From assembly GCF_013396335.1 (NCBI RefSeq), contig NZ_JABWSY010000016.1, positions 108,013-172,012 of the forward strand: a stretch of 64,000 nt of DNA, written 5' to 3'. The stretch comes from Bacillus sp. EB106-08-02-XG196. Its GTDB lineage: Bacteria; Bacillota; Bacilli; Bacillales; Cytobacillaceae. Positions within the stretch are counted from its first letter, which is position 1. Each line of letters starts with the position of its first letter. Position numbers and translations under genes: made by a program. Shown piece by piece: positions 17,626 to 25,061 of the stretch. The notes under the pieces are model-generated. The model was not told where the DNA came from. It ran no database searches and was given only the letters and a program-made list of their open reading frames with translations.

Positions 17626-17636
17626 TGTGTTATACT
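17626..17636 (+). promoter_or_regulatory. CcpN-box candidate
   Basis: TGTGTTATACT matches the published CcpN consensus TRTGHYATAYW at every position. It lies 53 bp upstream of the ccpN start in the AT-rich promoter region of the ccpN-yqfL-ppdK operon, read on the plus strand. This suggests autoregulation and CcpN control of ppdK. Confidence 0.55.
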
Positions 17637-17718
17637 TATTAATATATAGTATATTACATTTATACAATATAAGGAACAATTTGTTCAACATATTTTTGAC
17701 AAATTATGAAACTCTTCA

Positions 17719-17752
17719 AAAAAAAGAATCCTACCGAAGAGATAGAATTCTT
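17719..17752 (-). terminator. Terminator of the Fpg/Nei glycosylase gene
   Basis: AGAATTCTA and TAGGATTCT arms (one bulge) are followed by a T run on the minus strand, immediately after the stop at 17754. Confidence 0.75.
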
Positions 17753-17753
17753 G

Positions 17754-18563
17754 CTATTTTTGACAGTTGGGACAGAAATAGGTTTTACGAGAAGAAATCA
17801 TTTCTTTAATAATGGTGCTGCCACATCTTTTGCACTTCTCTCCTTCACGGTCATACACAAGACAGAGATTATTATAGCCCCCCGTTAATTTGTCCCCTTG
17901 GAAAAGTGGATTTTCCATGTATCCACCATGCTTTAAAGCATCTAGGAGCACATGCTTCATCGATTGGTAAAGTTGATTTCGTTCAGGCTCACCCATGTCT
18001 TCTATACTTCGTTTCGTTTTAATTCCAGCATGATAACAAATTTCATCAGAGTAACAATACCCAATCCCTGCAATAAACTCCTGATCAAGAAGTTTTGTTT
18101 TTATTTTCCCACGTCTATCATCAAGTATTTTTAAAAATGCCGGCAAAGTGAACTGAGGGTCCAATGGCTCCGGCCCCAATGAAGATAATTCTTTTTGAAC
18201 ATCCAGTTCACTATATAAATGCAAATAACCCAGCCGCAATCCAATAAAATAAAGATGGTGATTTCCAAATGATAATCGAACCTGTATGGTTCTTTCCGGT
18301 TTATCTTCCTCTCTCCCAAAATACATCCAGCCGCCAAGCATCAAATGCAACAGGAGGACCTGACCATTTTCTAAGTGAAATAATAAATGCTTACCTCTTC
18401 GGTTGACGGTCATAAGCTTCTGACTTGTGACACTATTAATAAAGAGCTTAGTGTTCACATTAACCGATTTCTCACGATTGATTTGTACCTGTGTAATGAT
18501 TTGACCTGCTATTTTTTGAGTTAATAATATTCGGTAATTTTCCATCTCCGGAAGTTCAGGCAT
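17754..18563 (-). CDS. Fpg/Nei-family DNA glycosylase/AP lyase
   Basis: This 269-aa protein starts with the catalytic MPELPEME (Pro2 nucleophile and Glu3 after Met removal) and ends with a zinc finger made of the pairs CKRC and CPNC. The helix-two-turn-helix region carries LLDQEFIAGIGYCYSDEICYHAG, and the middle contains VNRRGKHLLFHL with the conserved lysine. These are the landmarks of formamidopyrimidine-DNA glycosylase and endonuclease VIII, which remove oxidised bases. It is shorter and more divergent than housekeeping MutM, which normally sits with polA, so it is probably a second Fpg-like enzyme. It is monocistronic with its own terminator. Confidence 0.88.
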   Translation of the reverse strand: MPELPEMENYRILLTQKIAGQIITQVQINREKSVNVNTKLFINSVTSQKLMTVNRRGKHLLFHLENGQVLLLHLMLGGWMYFGREEDKPERTIQVRLSFGNHHLYFIGLRLGYLHLYSELDVQKELSSLGPEPLDPQFTLPAFLKILDDRRGKIKTKLLDQEFIAGIGYCYSDEICYHAGIKTKRSIEDMGEPERNQLYQSMKHVLLDALKHGGYMENPLFQGDKLTGGYNNLCLVYDREGEKCKRCGSTIIKEMISSRKTYFCPNCQK

Positions 18564-18614
18564 CTATCTGCTCCCCTTTAAGGCTTTTTCATATCTTTTC
18601 CTCATAAACGCAAA

Positions 18615-18644
18615 AAAACCGAACTAATTAAAGTTCGGTTTTTA
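18615..18644 (-). terminator. Terminator of the tRNA-Gly/tRNA-Ile unit
   Basis: Arms AACCGAACT and AAGTTCGGTT with a 5-nt loop are followed by T residues on the minus strand, just beyond tRNA-Ile. Confidence 0.85.
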
Positions 18645-18662
18645 TATCGATAATTTATTAAG

Positions 18663-18736
<74 letters not shown>

Positions 18737-18751
18737 ATTTAGATGAATTGG

Positions 18752-18822
18752 AGCGGGTGATGAGAATCGAACTCACAACATCAGCTTGGAAGGCTGAGGT
18801 TTTACCACTAAACTACACCCGC
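18752..18822 (-). tRNA. tRNA-Gly (anticodon TCC)
   Basis: A 71-nt cloverleaf with acceptor GCGGGTG/CACCCGC, anticodon loop CTTCCAA and T-loop TTCGATT. It is 15 bp upstream of tRNA-Ile and shares its transcript. Confidence 0.97.
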
Positions 18823-18883
18823 ATCTATAGCACCCAACAAATAGTACATGAAATATTATAACACCCTGCAAATAAGTTGTAAA

Positions 18884-19159
18884 CTACTTTTTATCAACCT
18901 CTAGATGTTTAAGTTTTTCCAATAATTGCTTTGAGTCTTTAGCTGCAATAAATTCACCATTTACAATCGCATAAGGAGATATTTTGCATTCCTCACATCT
19001 ACTTTGACAATGGTACTCTTTATATTCGATATTTTTTTTACCCAAAAAAGCACTGTATTCATTTTGAAGCTCAACAGGTAAAAAACGGTCTAAATTTTTT
19101 TCACAGAAGTCAACTTTTAATTTTTTTTCTTTCGTAAAAAGTCTTGTAATAAAGTTCAT
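18884..19159 (-). CDS. DUF1450 (YuzB-like) protein
   Basis: This is a 91-aa protein starting MNFITRLF. It contains KVDFCEKNLDRF, then YHCQSRCEECKISPYAIVNGEFI, the cysteine pattern of DUF1450/YuzB proteins (thioredoxin-like small proteins of Bacilli). The frame is open further upstream to 19186, but the ATG at 19159 has a GGAG site and fits the family better. The four cysteines C13, C49, C53 and C56 (by the short start) may bind metal or form a disulfide. Function is unknown. Confidence 0.7.
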   Translation of the reverse strand: MNFITRLFTKEKKLKVDFCEKNLDRFLPVELQNEYSAFLGKKNIEYKEYHCQSRCEECKISPYAIVNGEFIAAKDSKQLLEKLKHLEVDKK

Positions 19160-19238
19160 ACGCTGCACATCTCCACTGCTAGGCATTTACATTTAGTATA
19201 TCAATTTATTATAAATAATTCTCCCAAAATAAATGATA

Positions 19239-19275
19239 AAGAGCAACCATTTCTAGTAGGGTTGCTCTTTTTTTA
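19239..19275. terminator. Hairpin terminator between the DUF1450 and fbpB-like genes
   Basis: AAAGAGCAACC and GGTTGCTCTTT arms with a 12-nt loop; the stronger T run is on the plus strand. On the minus strand it would end the fbpB-like transcript. Confidence 0.6.
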
Positions 19276-19293
19276 TAGCAATATATGAAATTT

Positions 19294-19416
19294 TTATCTT
19301 TTTGAATGTTTTTTATCAATTTTCGCCTCAATTCTCTCCATTGCTTTTACATCACTTTTTAGTTCCTGTTTATTATCATCCACTAATTTCTTAAAGCTTA
19401 TACTGCGTTTTCTCAA
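19294..19416 (-). CDS. FbpB-family small basic protein
   Basis: This is a 40-aa protein from a TTG start behind GGTGGAG. The sequence begins RKRSISFKKLVDDNKQEL and continues MERIEAKIDKKH, matching the FbpB small basic protein family from end to end. B. subtilis FbpB works with the small RNA FsrA in the iron-sparing response as a likely RNA chaperone. A TATAAT -10 is present at 19444-19449 on the minus strand. I did not find a clear Fur box upstream, so iron control is not shown here. The gene is too short for usual gene callers. Confidence 0.75.
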   Translation of the reverse strand: MRKRSISFKKLVDDNKQELKSDVKAMERIEAKIDKKHSKR

Positions 19417-19596
19417 TTGTTTCTCCACCTTTCTTATGTTTTTATTATACTAAAAGTAAAAAGCTTAAAATCAGCAGAAATATTACAACTTTTTGAACTT
19501 TTTTATTTTATCAGAACATTATAAAAAAAGAGAATTACCTAAATCATGAACATAACTAGAAAATCCAGTTAGTGGATAATTCCCCGCATCATAAAA

Positions 19597-19914
19597 TTAT
19601 TTATCAATGTTCATCGAAAGATTAACAATTTCAAGAACGGATTCATCTATTGCTCTGCCGAATTCTTTTGGATCTGTCATCGCACGCCATCTTTCTTTCC
19701 TTACATTCGATAACCCCTCTTCGAGCGCTTTATCCATTATCCCAGCTTCATGAAGAAGAGAAATAGCCCTTTCCATTGAATCTATCATTCTCATTGCTCC
19801 ATAACTATGCGGCTCCCGATATAGACCTTTTGCGCTTGTAAGTGTGTATGCAACATAATCGCGTAGCTTTTCGATGATTTGTTCCTCTGACTTACTAGTT
19901 TCCATATTGGTCAT
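19597..19914 (-). CDS. DUF6092-type small helical protein
   Basis: This 105-aa acidic, helical protein has the core YVAYTLTSAKGLYREPHSYGAMRMIDSMERAI, which resembles DUF6092. It has no membrane segment. The start has an excellent GGAGGTGATT site and overlaps the preceding nitroreductase gene by 20 bp, so it is the last gene of the long operon starting at 28434. Function is unknown. Its place suggests a small accessory protein for the operon's redox enzymes (inference). Confidence 0.6.
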   Translation of the reverse strand: MTNMETSKSEEQIIEKLRDYVAYTLTSAKGLYREPHSYGAMRMIDSMERAISLLHEAGIMDKALEEGLSNVRKERWRAMTDPKEFGRAIDESVLEIVNLSMNIDK

Positions 19915-20428
19915 GTGAAATCACCTCCACTGCCTGTTTGCTCGTTTTAGAACGGGGAGGCGTGCTTGTATAGCCAAGACTAATTAATAATTCTGGTTCT
20001 ACATCTTCTGGAAGCCTTAGAATCCTTTTAATAGATTGGCGATGAAAGGAACGGACAGGACAATTTCCAACACCATTTGAATGTGCAGATAAAAGGACAT
20101 ATGCTGCTGCGATACCAAGATTTACAAAGCGAAGGACTTCAGCTGTATCCACTCCTCCACGATTTATTGATTCCGTTGCATTGGAGCAAAATACTACAAC
20201 AGCAGCAGGATCTCCTGATAATCCTGGAGCAAAACGTTTAATTAGTCTTAATTGTCTTTCATCCTGAACAATGACAAAGTGCGATTCTTGTGCGTTACTC
20301 CCAGACGGACTATTTAGTATGGCACTTTCAATATCTTGTATAAATTCAGGCGGTAATTTACTAGGTTCAAAGGACCTTGTACTACGCCTTGATTTCACAG
20401 CCTCCATTACTTCCACTTCATTCCACAC
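19895..20428 (-). CDS. Nitroreductase-family flavoprotein (short)
   Basis: This 177-aa protein has the nitroreductase fold: AVKSRRSTRSFEPSKLPPE with the FMN-phosphate-binding R-R-S motif, LNSPSGSNAQESHFVIVQD, and NGVGNCPVRSFHRQ with ELLISLGYTST at the C-terminus. Family members are FMN-dependent NAD(P)H oxidoreductases acting on nitro, quinone or enone substrates. It is translated from a GTG close to its AAGGAAGG site, 6 bp after the related nitroreductase gene. The pair may be a heterodimer (inference). The substrate is unknown. Confidence 0.82.
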   Translation of the reverse strand: MWNEVEVMEAVKSRRSTRSFEPSKLPPEFIQDIESAILNSPSGSNAQESHFVIVQDERQLRLIKRFAPGLSGDPAAVVVFCSNATESINRGGVDTAEVLRFVNLGIAAAYVLLSAHSNGVGNCPVRSFHRQSIKRILRLPEDVEPELLISLGYTSTPPRSKTSKQAVEVISHDQYGN

Positions 20429-20434
20429 CCTTCC

Positions 20435-21292
20435 TTATTTTAATAAAAAACCATACTCTTTCAGAATATGTTTAAGATTTTCTCTTAAGCTTGCAGATAC
20501 AGCTATGGTTTCAGGACGAGTGCAGCGGCGGGCAGTATGCTCACACCACCCATACTCTATTCCCTCTTTTTCTGGTTCACCAGCTAAAGAAACGCGCCGT
20601 CCATCATATGTTCTTCGTGAAATCATTGTTTGATCATATTCATTCAAATACTTATCCAATTCTTCACTGGAATAGGTTTCTTCATGTACAGTCACTTTGG
20701 CAGGAAGCCGTGGTTTAACACCTCGCCTCACTCCCTCCCTCTCAAATCCAATCGCTAAACCTGAGACAGCAAATACACCCTTTGGCAGTTTAAGCTCCTT
20801 GGCAACCGCCATAGGATCATTCCTAATGGAACCTACCGGACAACATCCAAGGCCTAGAGATTCTGCTGCGACAATTGCGTTTTGTAAGGCCAACGAAGCA
20901 TCCATTGCGGCAAGTAAAAACATCTCAAGTGTATCTGCTGCAAATCCATACTCTTGTCTAGCGGTAACATATTTCAACCGAAAAATATCCGCACAAAATA
21001 ATAGAAAAACAGGTGCCTCATGGATAAACTTTTGATTTCCAGACAAACGGGCAAGTTTATCTTTTCGCTGTTCATTTTTTACAACGATGATACTGTAAGC
21101 CTGTAGATTGGATGATGTTGGAGCACTACGGGAAGCAGTGATAATAGCCTGCAGCATTTCTTCAGGAATTCGTTTTGGTTCAAATCCGCGGACGGATTCA
21201 TGAGCAGTAAGCACATTTATCGTTTGATTATGGAAATTACTAGGTAGGTCAATCCCTTCTAGTTCTAACCTGCCGGTAATAAGTTTCGTCAT
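20435..21292 (-). CDS. NfrA/NfsA-like nitroreductase-family oxidoreductase
   Basis: This 285-aa protein contains TVLTAHESVRGFEPKRIPEE (helix with FMN-phosphate arginine), SRSAPTSSNLQAYSIIVVKN and ESLGLGCCPVGSIRNDP with KGVFAVSGLAIG, as in NADPH-dependent flavin/nitro reductases of the NfrA type. The C-terminal extension with RRGVKPRLP and a tail of about 70 residues fits the group. ATG start at 21292 behind AAAGGTGG. It lies 40 bp after the M29-like gene in the same operon. Its role in the pathway would be a reduction step, which is inference. Confidence 0.82.
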   Translation of the reverse strand: MTKLITGRLELEGIDLPSNFHNQTINVLTAHESVRGFEPKRIPEEMLQAIITASRSAPTSSNLQAYSIIVVKNEQRKDKLARLSGNQKFIHEAPVFLLFCADIFRLKYVTARQEYGFAADTLEMFLLAAMDASLALQNAIVAAESLGLGCCPVGSIRNDPMAVAKELKLPKGVFAVSGLAIGFEREGVRRGVKPRLPAKVTVHEETYSSEELDKYLNEYDQTMISRRTYDGRRVSLAGEPEKEGIEYGWCEHTARRCTRPETIAVSASLRENLKHILKEYGFLLK

Positions 21293-21332
21293 ACTAACCA
21301 CCTTTTTCCCTATAGCAAACTTGGTGTTTCTT

Positions 21333-22280
21333 TTATTGTTTAAAACTTCCTTTTTCCATCAAACATTCATCATCAATATAAACATCCGGTATGGTAACGA
21401 CCCCATCGATGTGTACACCGGCAGAGATTGTCCCACCAAAAGTGTTATTGCTTCCAAAAGCAACATGAATCGTCCCATATACTTTTTCATCTTCTAATAC
21501 AACGCCTGTGATTCTTGCCTTATCGTTTGTACCTATTCCAAATTCGCCTAGCAGTCTACCGTCGCCATCACCAAGAATTTCTAAGAGTCTAACTCCTGCC
21601 TCTCCTTCGGCAGAGACAATCCGACCATTTTCAATTGTTAAAAGCACAGGAGTTTCTAGTCGGCCAATCCCTGCAATCGAGCCGTCAATTAAGATTTGTC
21701 CATTTGCTGTTCCCTCAAATGGTGCGACATAGGCTTCACCTGAGGGCAGATTACCTGATTCTCCAGCATTTAGATACATTCCTGTACTTGGAATTCCATC
21801 CCTGCCATCTATGGAAAAGGTGAGTGTATACCCTCCCTTTTCGATCCTGACCTCTTTTCCTTCAGTTAGAATATCAGTAACGACATCCGTTAAAAATTTC
21901 ACTTGCGTATAATCAGCAGAAATCGCTCCTTCCAAAAACATATCTTCGGTAATACCAGGCATTGTTGCCAATCGTGTCCCTGCGGCGGCAGCCTTCTTTC
22001 TTGCTTTTGTATGTGTTAATGAGTGTTCAGTAATACATACTACCACATCTGCCTCAATCATCGCTGCTGTTACGGAAGCGGGCGGTTCTTCACCTGATTT
22101 TTTTCGTTCCTTCATCACCATTAACATGCTTTCGGCACCAAGTAATTTTCCTGCTTCGAATAAGGATTCACCTAACTCCTTTTTAACATCATCGGTTACA
22201 ACAAGGAACAATTCGTTCTCTTTGAGTCCTAAACATTTCACCAATACATTTTTGCTAATTTCGATTAACTGTTGATTCAT
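21333..22280 (-). CDS. M29-family (AmpS/NicX-like) metalloprotein
   Basis: This 315-aa protein begins with a nucleotide-fold-like segment (LLGAESMLMVMKERKKSGEEPP, MIEADVVVCITEHSLTHTKARKKA). The metal-binding end has EFGIGTNDKARITGVVLEDEKVYGTIHVAFGSN and GGVHID-like GTISAGVHIDGVV. This is the thermophilic aminopeptidase M29 family, which also includes NicX, the ring-cleaving 2,5-dihydroxypyridine dioxygenase. The E, H and D ligands are visible at FGIGTN, HVAFG and HIDG. Hydrolase or dioxygenase cannot be decided here. ATG at 22280 behind AAGGGTGAT, 13 bp after the AroM gene. Confidence 0.75.
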   Translation of the reverse strand: MNQQLIEISKNVLVKCLGLKENELFLVVTDDVKKELGESLFEAGKLLGAESMLMVMKERKKSGEEPPASVTAAMIEADVVVCITEHSLTHTKARKKAAAAGTRLATMPGITEDMFLEGAISADYTQVKFLTDVVTDILTEGKEVRIEKGGYTLTFSIDGRDGIPSTGMYLNAGESGNLPSGEAYVAPFEGTANGQILIDGSIAGIGRLETPVLLTIENGRIVSAEGEAGVRLLEILGDGDGRLLGEFGIGTNDKARITGVVLEDEKVYGTIHVAFGSNNTFGGTISAGVHIDGVVTIPDVYIDDECLMEKGSFKQ

Positions 22281-22293
22281 TTTAATCACCCTT

Positions 22294-22965
22294 TTATATC
22301 ATTTCTGATGTTAATTTTGCCATAATGGCATTAGAAAGTATAACTGGCACACCTGTTGCTTGTGAAACCATTTCCCTTGCTTCTTCTGTGTAACCCATGC
22401 AATCGAGTAAAATAATATCTACTTTATCTTTCAGTTCGTTTGCAGCTGCTTCAAAGCTTTTTGGATCAATATGATAAGGCGATGCAACACCAAAAGTAGG
22501 TGATAACCCAAATGGTAAAAACTTCGATATTAATGATTCTTTTTGCTCATCTAGCGGGACAATGACTCCAAATCTTCTGCTGCCAACCATTGCCTTAACG
22601 GCTGGTGGAATAACATGATCAGGTTCTATTAAATAGGCGCTCTCAGTAGAAAGTCCGGGAAATACACCTGTACAAAGCAGCAGGATTTGTTTAATCCCCA
22701 TTTTCTCAAGATCATTAATTTTTTCTTGTACAATCAGTTTAATTTTCTCACGCGACATGATAACTGATTCATTTGATACCAATCGCGATGTTAAAACATA
22801 ATCTCCCTCGTCTGGATACAAATTTTCTACTATATATTCCTTTGACATACCGTCCAATACCCCAACTTGAACCAACTGAGCACGCCCATCCAAGTATTTC
22901 TCAATAATAGGTGCGACATCGTTTCTTGGTGCTTGACCAATAGTAATCATTCCTAACCTTTCCAT
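22294..22965 (-). CDS. AroM-family protein
   Basis: This 223-aa protein starts MERLGMITIGQAPRNDVAP, with the AroM signature GQAPR, then CTGVFPGL and LDCMGYTEEAR near the end. The two Cys positions (about 128 and 197) correspond to the paired catalytic cysteines of Asp/Glu racemase-like folds. AroM was named from its position next to aroL in E. coli, but its activity is not established. Within this operon it is the second racemase-like protein, which points to chemistry at an alpha-carbon (inference). Confidence 0.8.
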   Translation of the reverse strand: MERLGMITIGQAPRNDVAPIIEKYLDGRAQLVQVGVLDGMSKEYIVENLYPDEGDYVLTSRLVSNESVIMSREKIKLIVQEKINDLEKMGIKQILLLCTGVFPGLSTESAYLIEPDHVIPPAVKAMVGSRRFGVIVPLDEQKESLISKFLPFGLSPTFGVASPYHIDPKSFEAAANELKDKVDIILLDCMGYTEEAREMVSQATGVPVILSNAIMAKLTSEMI

Positions 22966-23021
22966 CCTTACACCCCTTTATAATATGAAAATAAAAGGAG
23001 AGCAGACGCGCCCTCCCCTAA

Positions 23022-23969
23022 TTACAGCTGAGGAGCTTTTTGCCCCATCGTTTGGAATCTTTCCATAGAACCATATAATTCTGTGATTCTATTAAACTCA
23101 TCTTTACTATATAATTCACATGTTCCGTTTGTTGCTTCCTTAGCCACTTCTACGGCAAAACGGACGGCATCTGCGATATCGGTTTCATGACTCGCACCAG
23201 TTCCACAGCCTGGAACAACGGATTGAGCTGTAATGGCTACCCCGACTACAGGAGCTGATGTAGCAACTGCAGGCTGTAGGATGGAGTTTATATGATACAA
23301 ATCATTCCCGTATGGTGTAATGTCTTGAGTAGTAATTGGGAAGGTTACTGCGAATTGACCTGTTGCCATCTCCATAATCCTCAGTAAATCATCGCTTACA
23401 CGGAGAATATACCCTTCCTTCACAGTTGGAGAAATAGCAATTCCTTTATGATTGATAACACGATTTCCTTTTGTCGTATCAATCGATAAAATAGATTCCA
23501 TTTCTGGGACCACTTCATATTTATTCATTGTAAGAATATCTACCGGCGAATCCATAAAATCTACTGGTTCATGCGGGCGTGTCGGTGCATCTGGACAAAT
23601 ATGGGTAGTTACAATAACGTCCCCAACAAGCGTATCACCTTTAGTTTGCATATCAGCTAGTTTTAATGCGGAAGCAACGGCTGCAACGGCTCCATCAGCA
23701 TCAGAAACAATTCCAATACGACTTGGTCGGGCCCCTATTCCACCTAATCTGCCCACAATACCAAAAGTTGGTGCGTCTCCACCATTGCTTTTTCCATTTG
23801 AACCCGGAATTACAATTTTTATGAAATCAGTACTGCCCTTATCACCTTCAACAGTTTGAACCGTTACAGTTACGTTAGCATAAGTACTAAATAACTCCTT
23901 CACCTTTTCCCCTGAAACATAAGCATTGTCTAATATATCGATTGCAGTTAACGTTTGTTTAAGTACCAC
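23022..23969 (-). CDS. DUF1177 family protein
   Basis: This 315-aa protein contains the DUF1177 core: FGIVGRLGGIGARPSRIGIV, SDADGAVAAVASALKLADM, GDVIVTTHICPDAPT and a C-terminal GTGASHETDIADAVRFAVEVAKEA. Several Asp and His residues (DADG, HICPD, HETD) could bind metal. A longer frame to 24005 exists, but the GTG at 23969 has an AGGGAGAGG site at ideal spacing and avoids overlap with the DUF917 gene. The family has no established activity known to me. It is regularly next to AroM and DUF917 here, implying a shared pathway. Confidence 0.8.
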   Translation of the reverse strand: MVLKQTLTAIDILDNAYVSGEKVKELFSTYANVTVTVQTVEGDKGSTDFIKIVIPGSNGKSNGGDAPTFGIVGRLGGIGARPSRIGIVSDADGAVAAVASALKLADMQTKGDTLVGDVIVTTHICPDAPTRPHEPVDFMDSPVDILTMNKYEVVPEMESILSIDTTKGNRVINHKGIAISPTVKEGYILRVSDDLLRIMEMATGQFAVTFPITTQDITPYGNDLYHINSILQPAVATSAPVVGVAITAQSVVPGCGTGASHETDIADAVRFAVEVAKEATNGTCELYSKDEFNRITELYGSMERFQTMGQKAPQL

Positions 23970-23988
23970 TTTTTTCCTCTCCCTTTGC

Positions 23989-25050
23989 TTAGATGTTATA
24001 TTCAAGAATTGAGCGATTAATAATATCCTCTACCGGTTTCAGTAACTTTTCATTTCTCATCGTACTGCTTAAAATTAACTTTTCCTTTGGAACTGCTATA
24101 ACAGCGATTTGCTGACCTTTTTGTATAGCAGCAGAAACAATCGGCTCAGCTGTTCTTGCGTCAAGTGTCATAATAAGGTCTGGAAAGGTTCCAAATCTCT
24201 CACCATTTTTTTCAATCGTCATGTATTCATTCCAAAAGGTTAATTCATAGGAATCATTTATGGTGACTGTGCCTACATCAAAACCGCCTGTTGTTTCGAG
24301 TGAAAAATCCGTTACTGTTCCTTCTGTAACCACTCTTCCTCCCAACGTCCCGACAACAGCATCGATGGCCGCTTCACCGACATGGCTTAACAATGCTTCT
24401 CCTACCTGAATCGCTTGCTGAATCGCACCAGCTGCACCATGAGCCTTGGCATAAGCAACGGTTATAGGGTTTCTAGCCACCGCTAATAAACCCCCAGCTT
24501 CAATAGAAGCCTTTCGAATTAATGTAGATGCCTTGTCAAGCGATCCAGAAACACTAAATTCTAAATAGTTAGAGCCTTTGCCTCCAACTGCTGCCTGATG
24601 AGAAACATAGTCCTCTTGCTCTGAAAGGTTCATTGATCCCATTGATCCTGTTGGATGTGCTCGTCCATTACAAGGAATATCGATTACGGGGATACCTGTT
24701 ACGGCTGATTGGAACCAGCCGTTAACCGTAGTACCTGCTCCATTTTCGTTTGTAATAATTCCTTTAAACGGTTTTCCGATTTTTTGTGAAAGAAGATCTA
24801 AAGCCCTTGAATAATGAATCGGTTTAACAAATTTATCTTTTGCAGCAGGTGCCCCAACCAATGAAGCTGTTACAACCAAATCTTCATCTGAAAGCTCATC
24901 TACGGTCAATAGTTCAGGCTGACCAATGTCAAGAGCGAGCCTGCCAATTTGCAGACCATCTTCAATCCAGCCTCCCCCGCCGCCGCCGAGGACCGCACCG
25001 CCATATACTGCATACTCTACAATTTTTTTGTCTAATTGAATTTTCGCCAT
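23989..25050 (-). CDS. DUF917 family protein
   Basis: This 353-aa protein starts LDKKIVEYAVYGGAVLGGGGGG, a glycine-rich turn typical of DUF917, and contains GIITNENGAGTTVNGWFQSA and PVIDIPCNGRAHPTGSMGSM. The family is distantly related to hydantoinase-type and S-methyl-thiohydantoin proteins and has no defined activity known to me. A single conserved Cys in IDIPCNGRAHP and the N-terminal glycine loop are the most likely functional parts. AAGGGAGAG site. It is 12 bp after the OPT transporter gene. Confidence 0.8.
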   Translation of the reverse strand: MAKIQLDKKIVEYAVYGGAVLGGGGGGWIEDGLQIGRLALDIGQPELLTVDELSDEDLVVTASLVGAPAAKDKFVKPIHYSRALDLLSQKIGKPFKGIITNENGAGTTVNGWFQSAVTGIPVIDIPCNGRAHPTGSMGSMNLSEQEDYVSHQAAVGGKGSNYLEFSVSGSLDKASTLIRKASIEAGGLLAVARNPITVAYAKAHGAAGAIQQAIQVGEALLSHVGEAAIDAVVGTLGGRVVTEGTVTDFSLETTGGFDVGTVTINDSYELTFWNEYMTIEKNGERFGTFPDLIMTLDARTAEPIVSAAIQKGQQIAVIAVPKEKLILSSTMRNEKLLKPVEDIINRSILEYNI

Positions 25051-25061
25051 TTTACTCTCCC

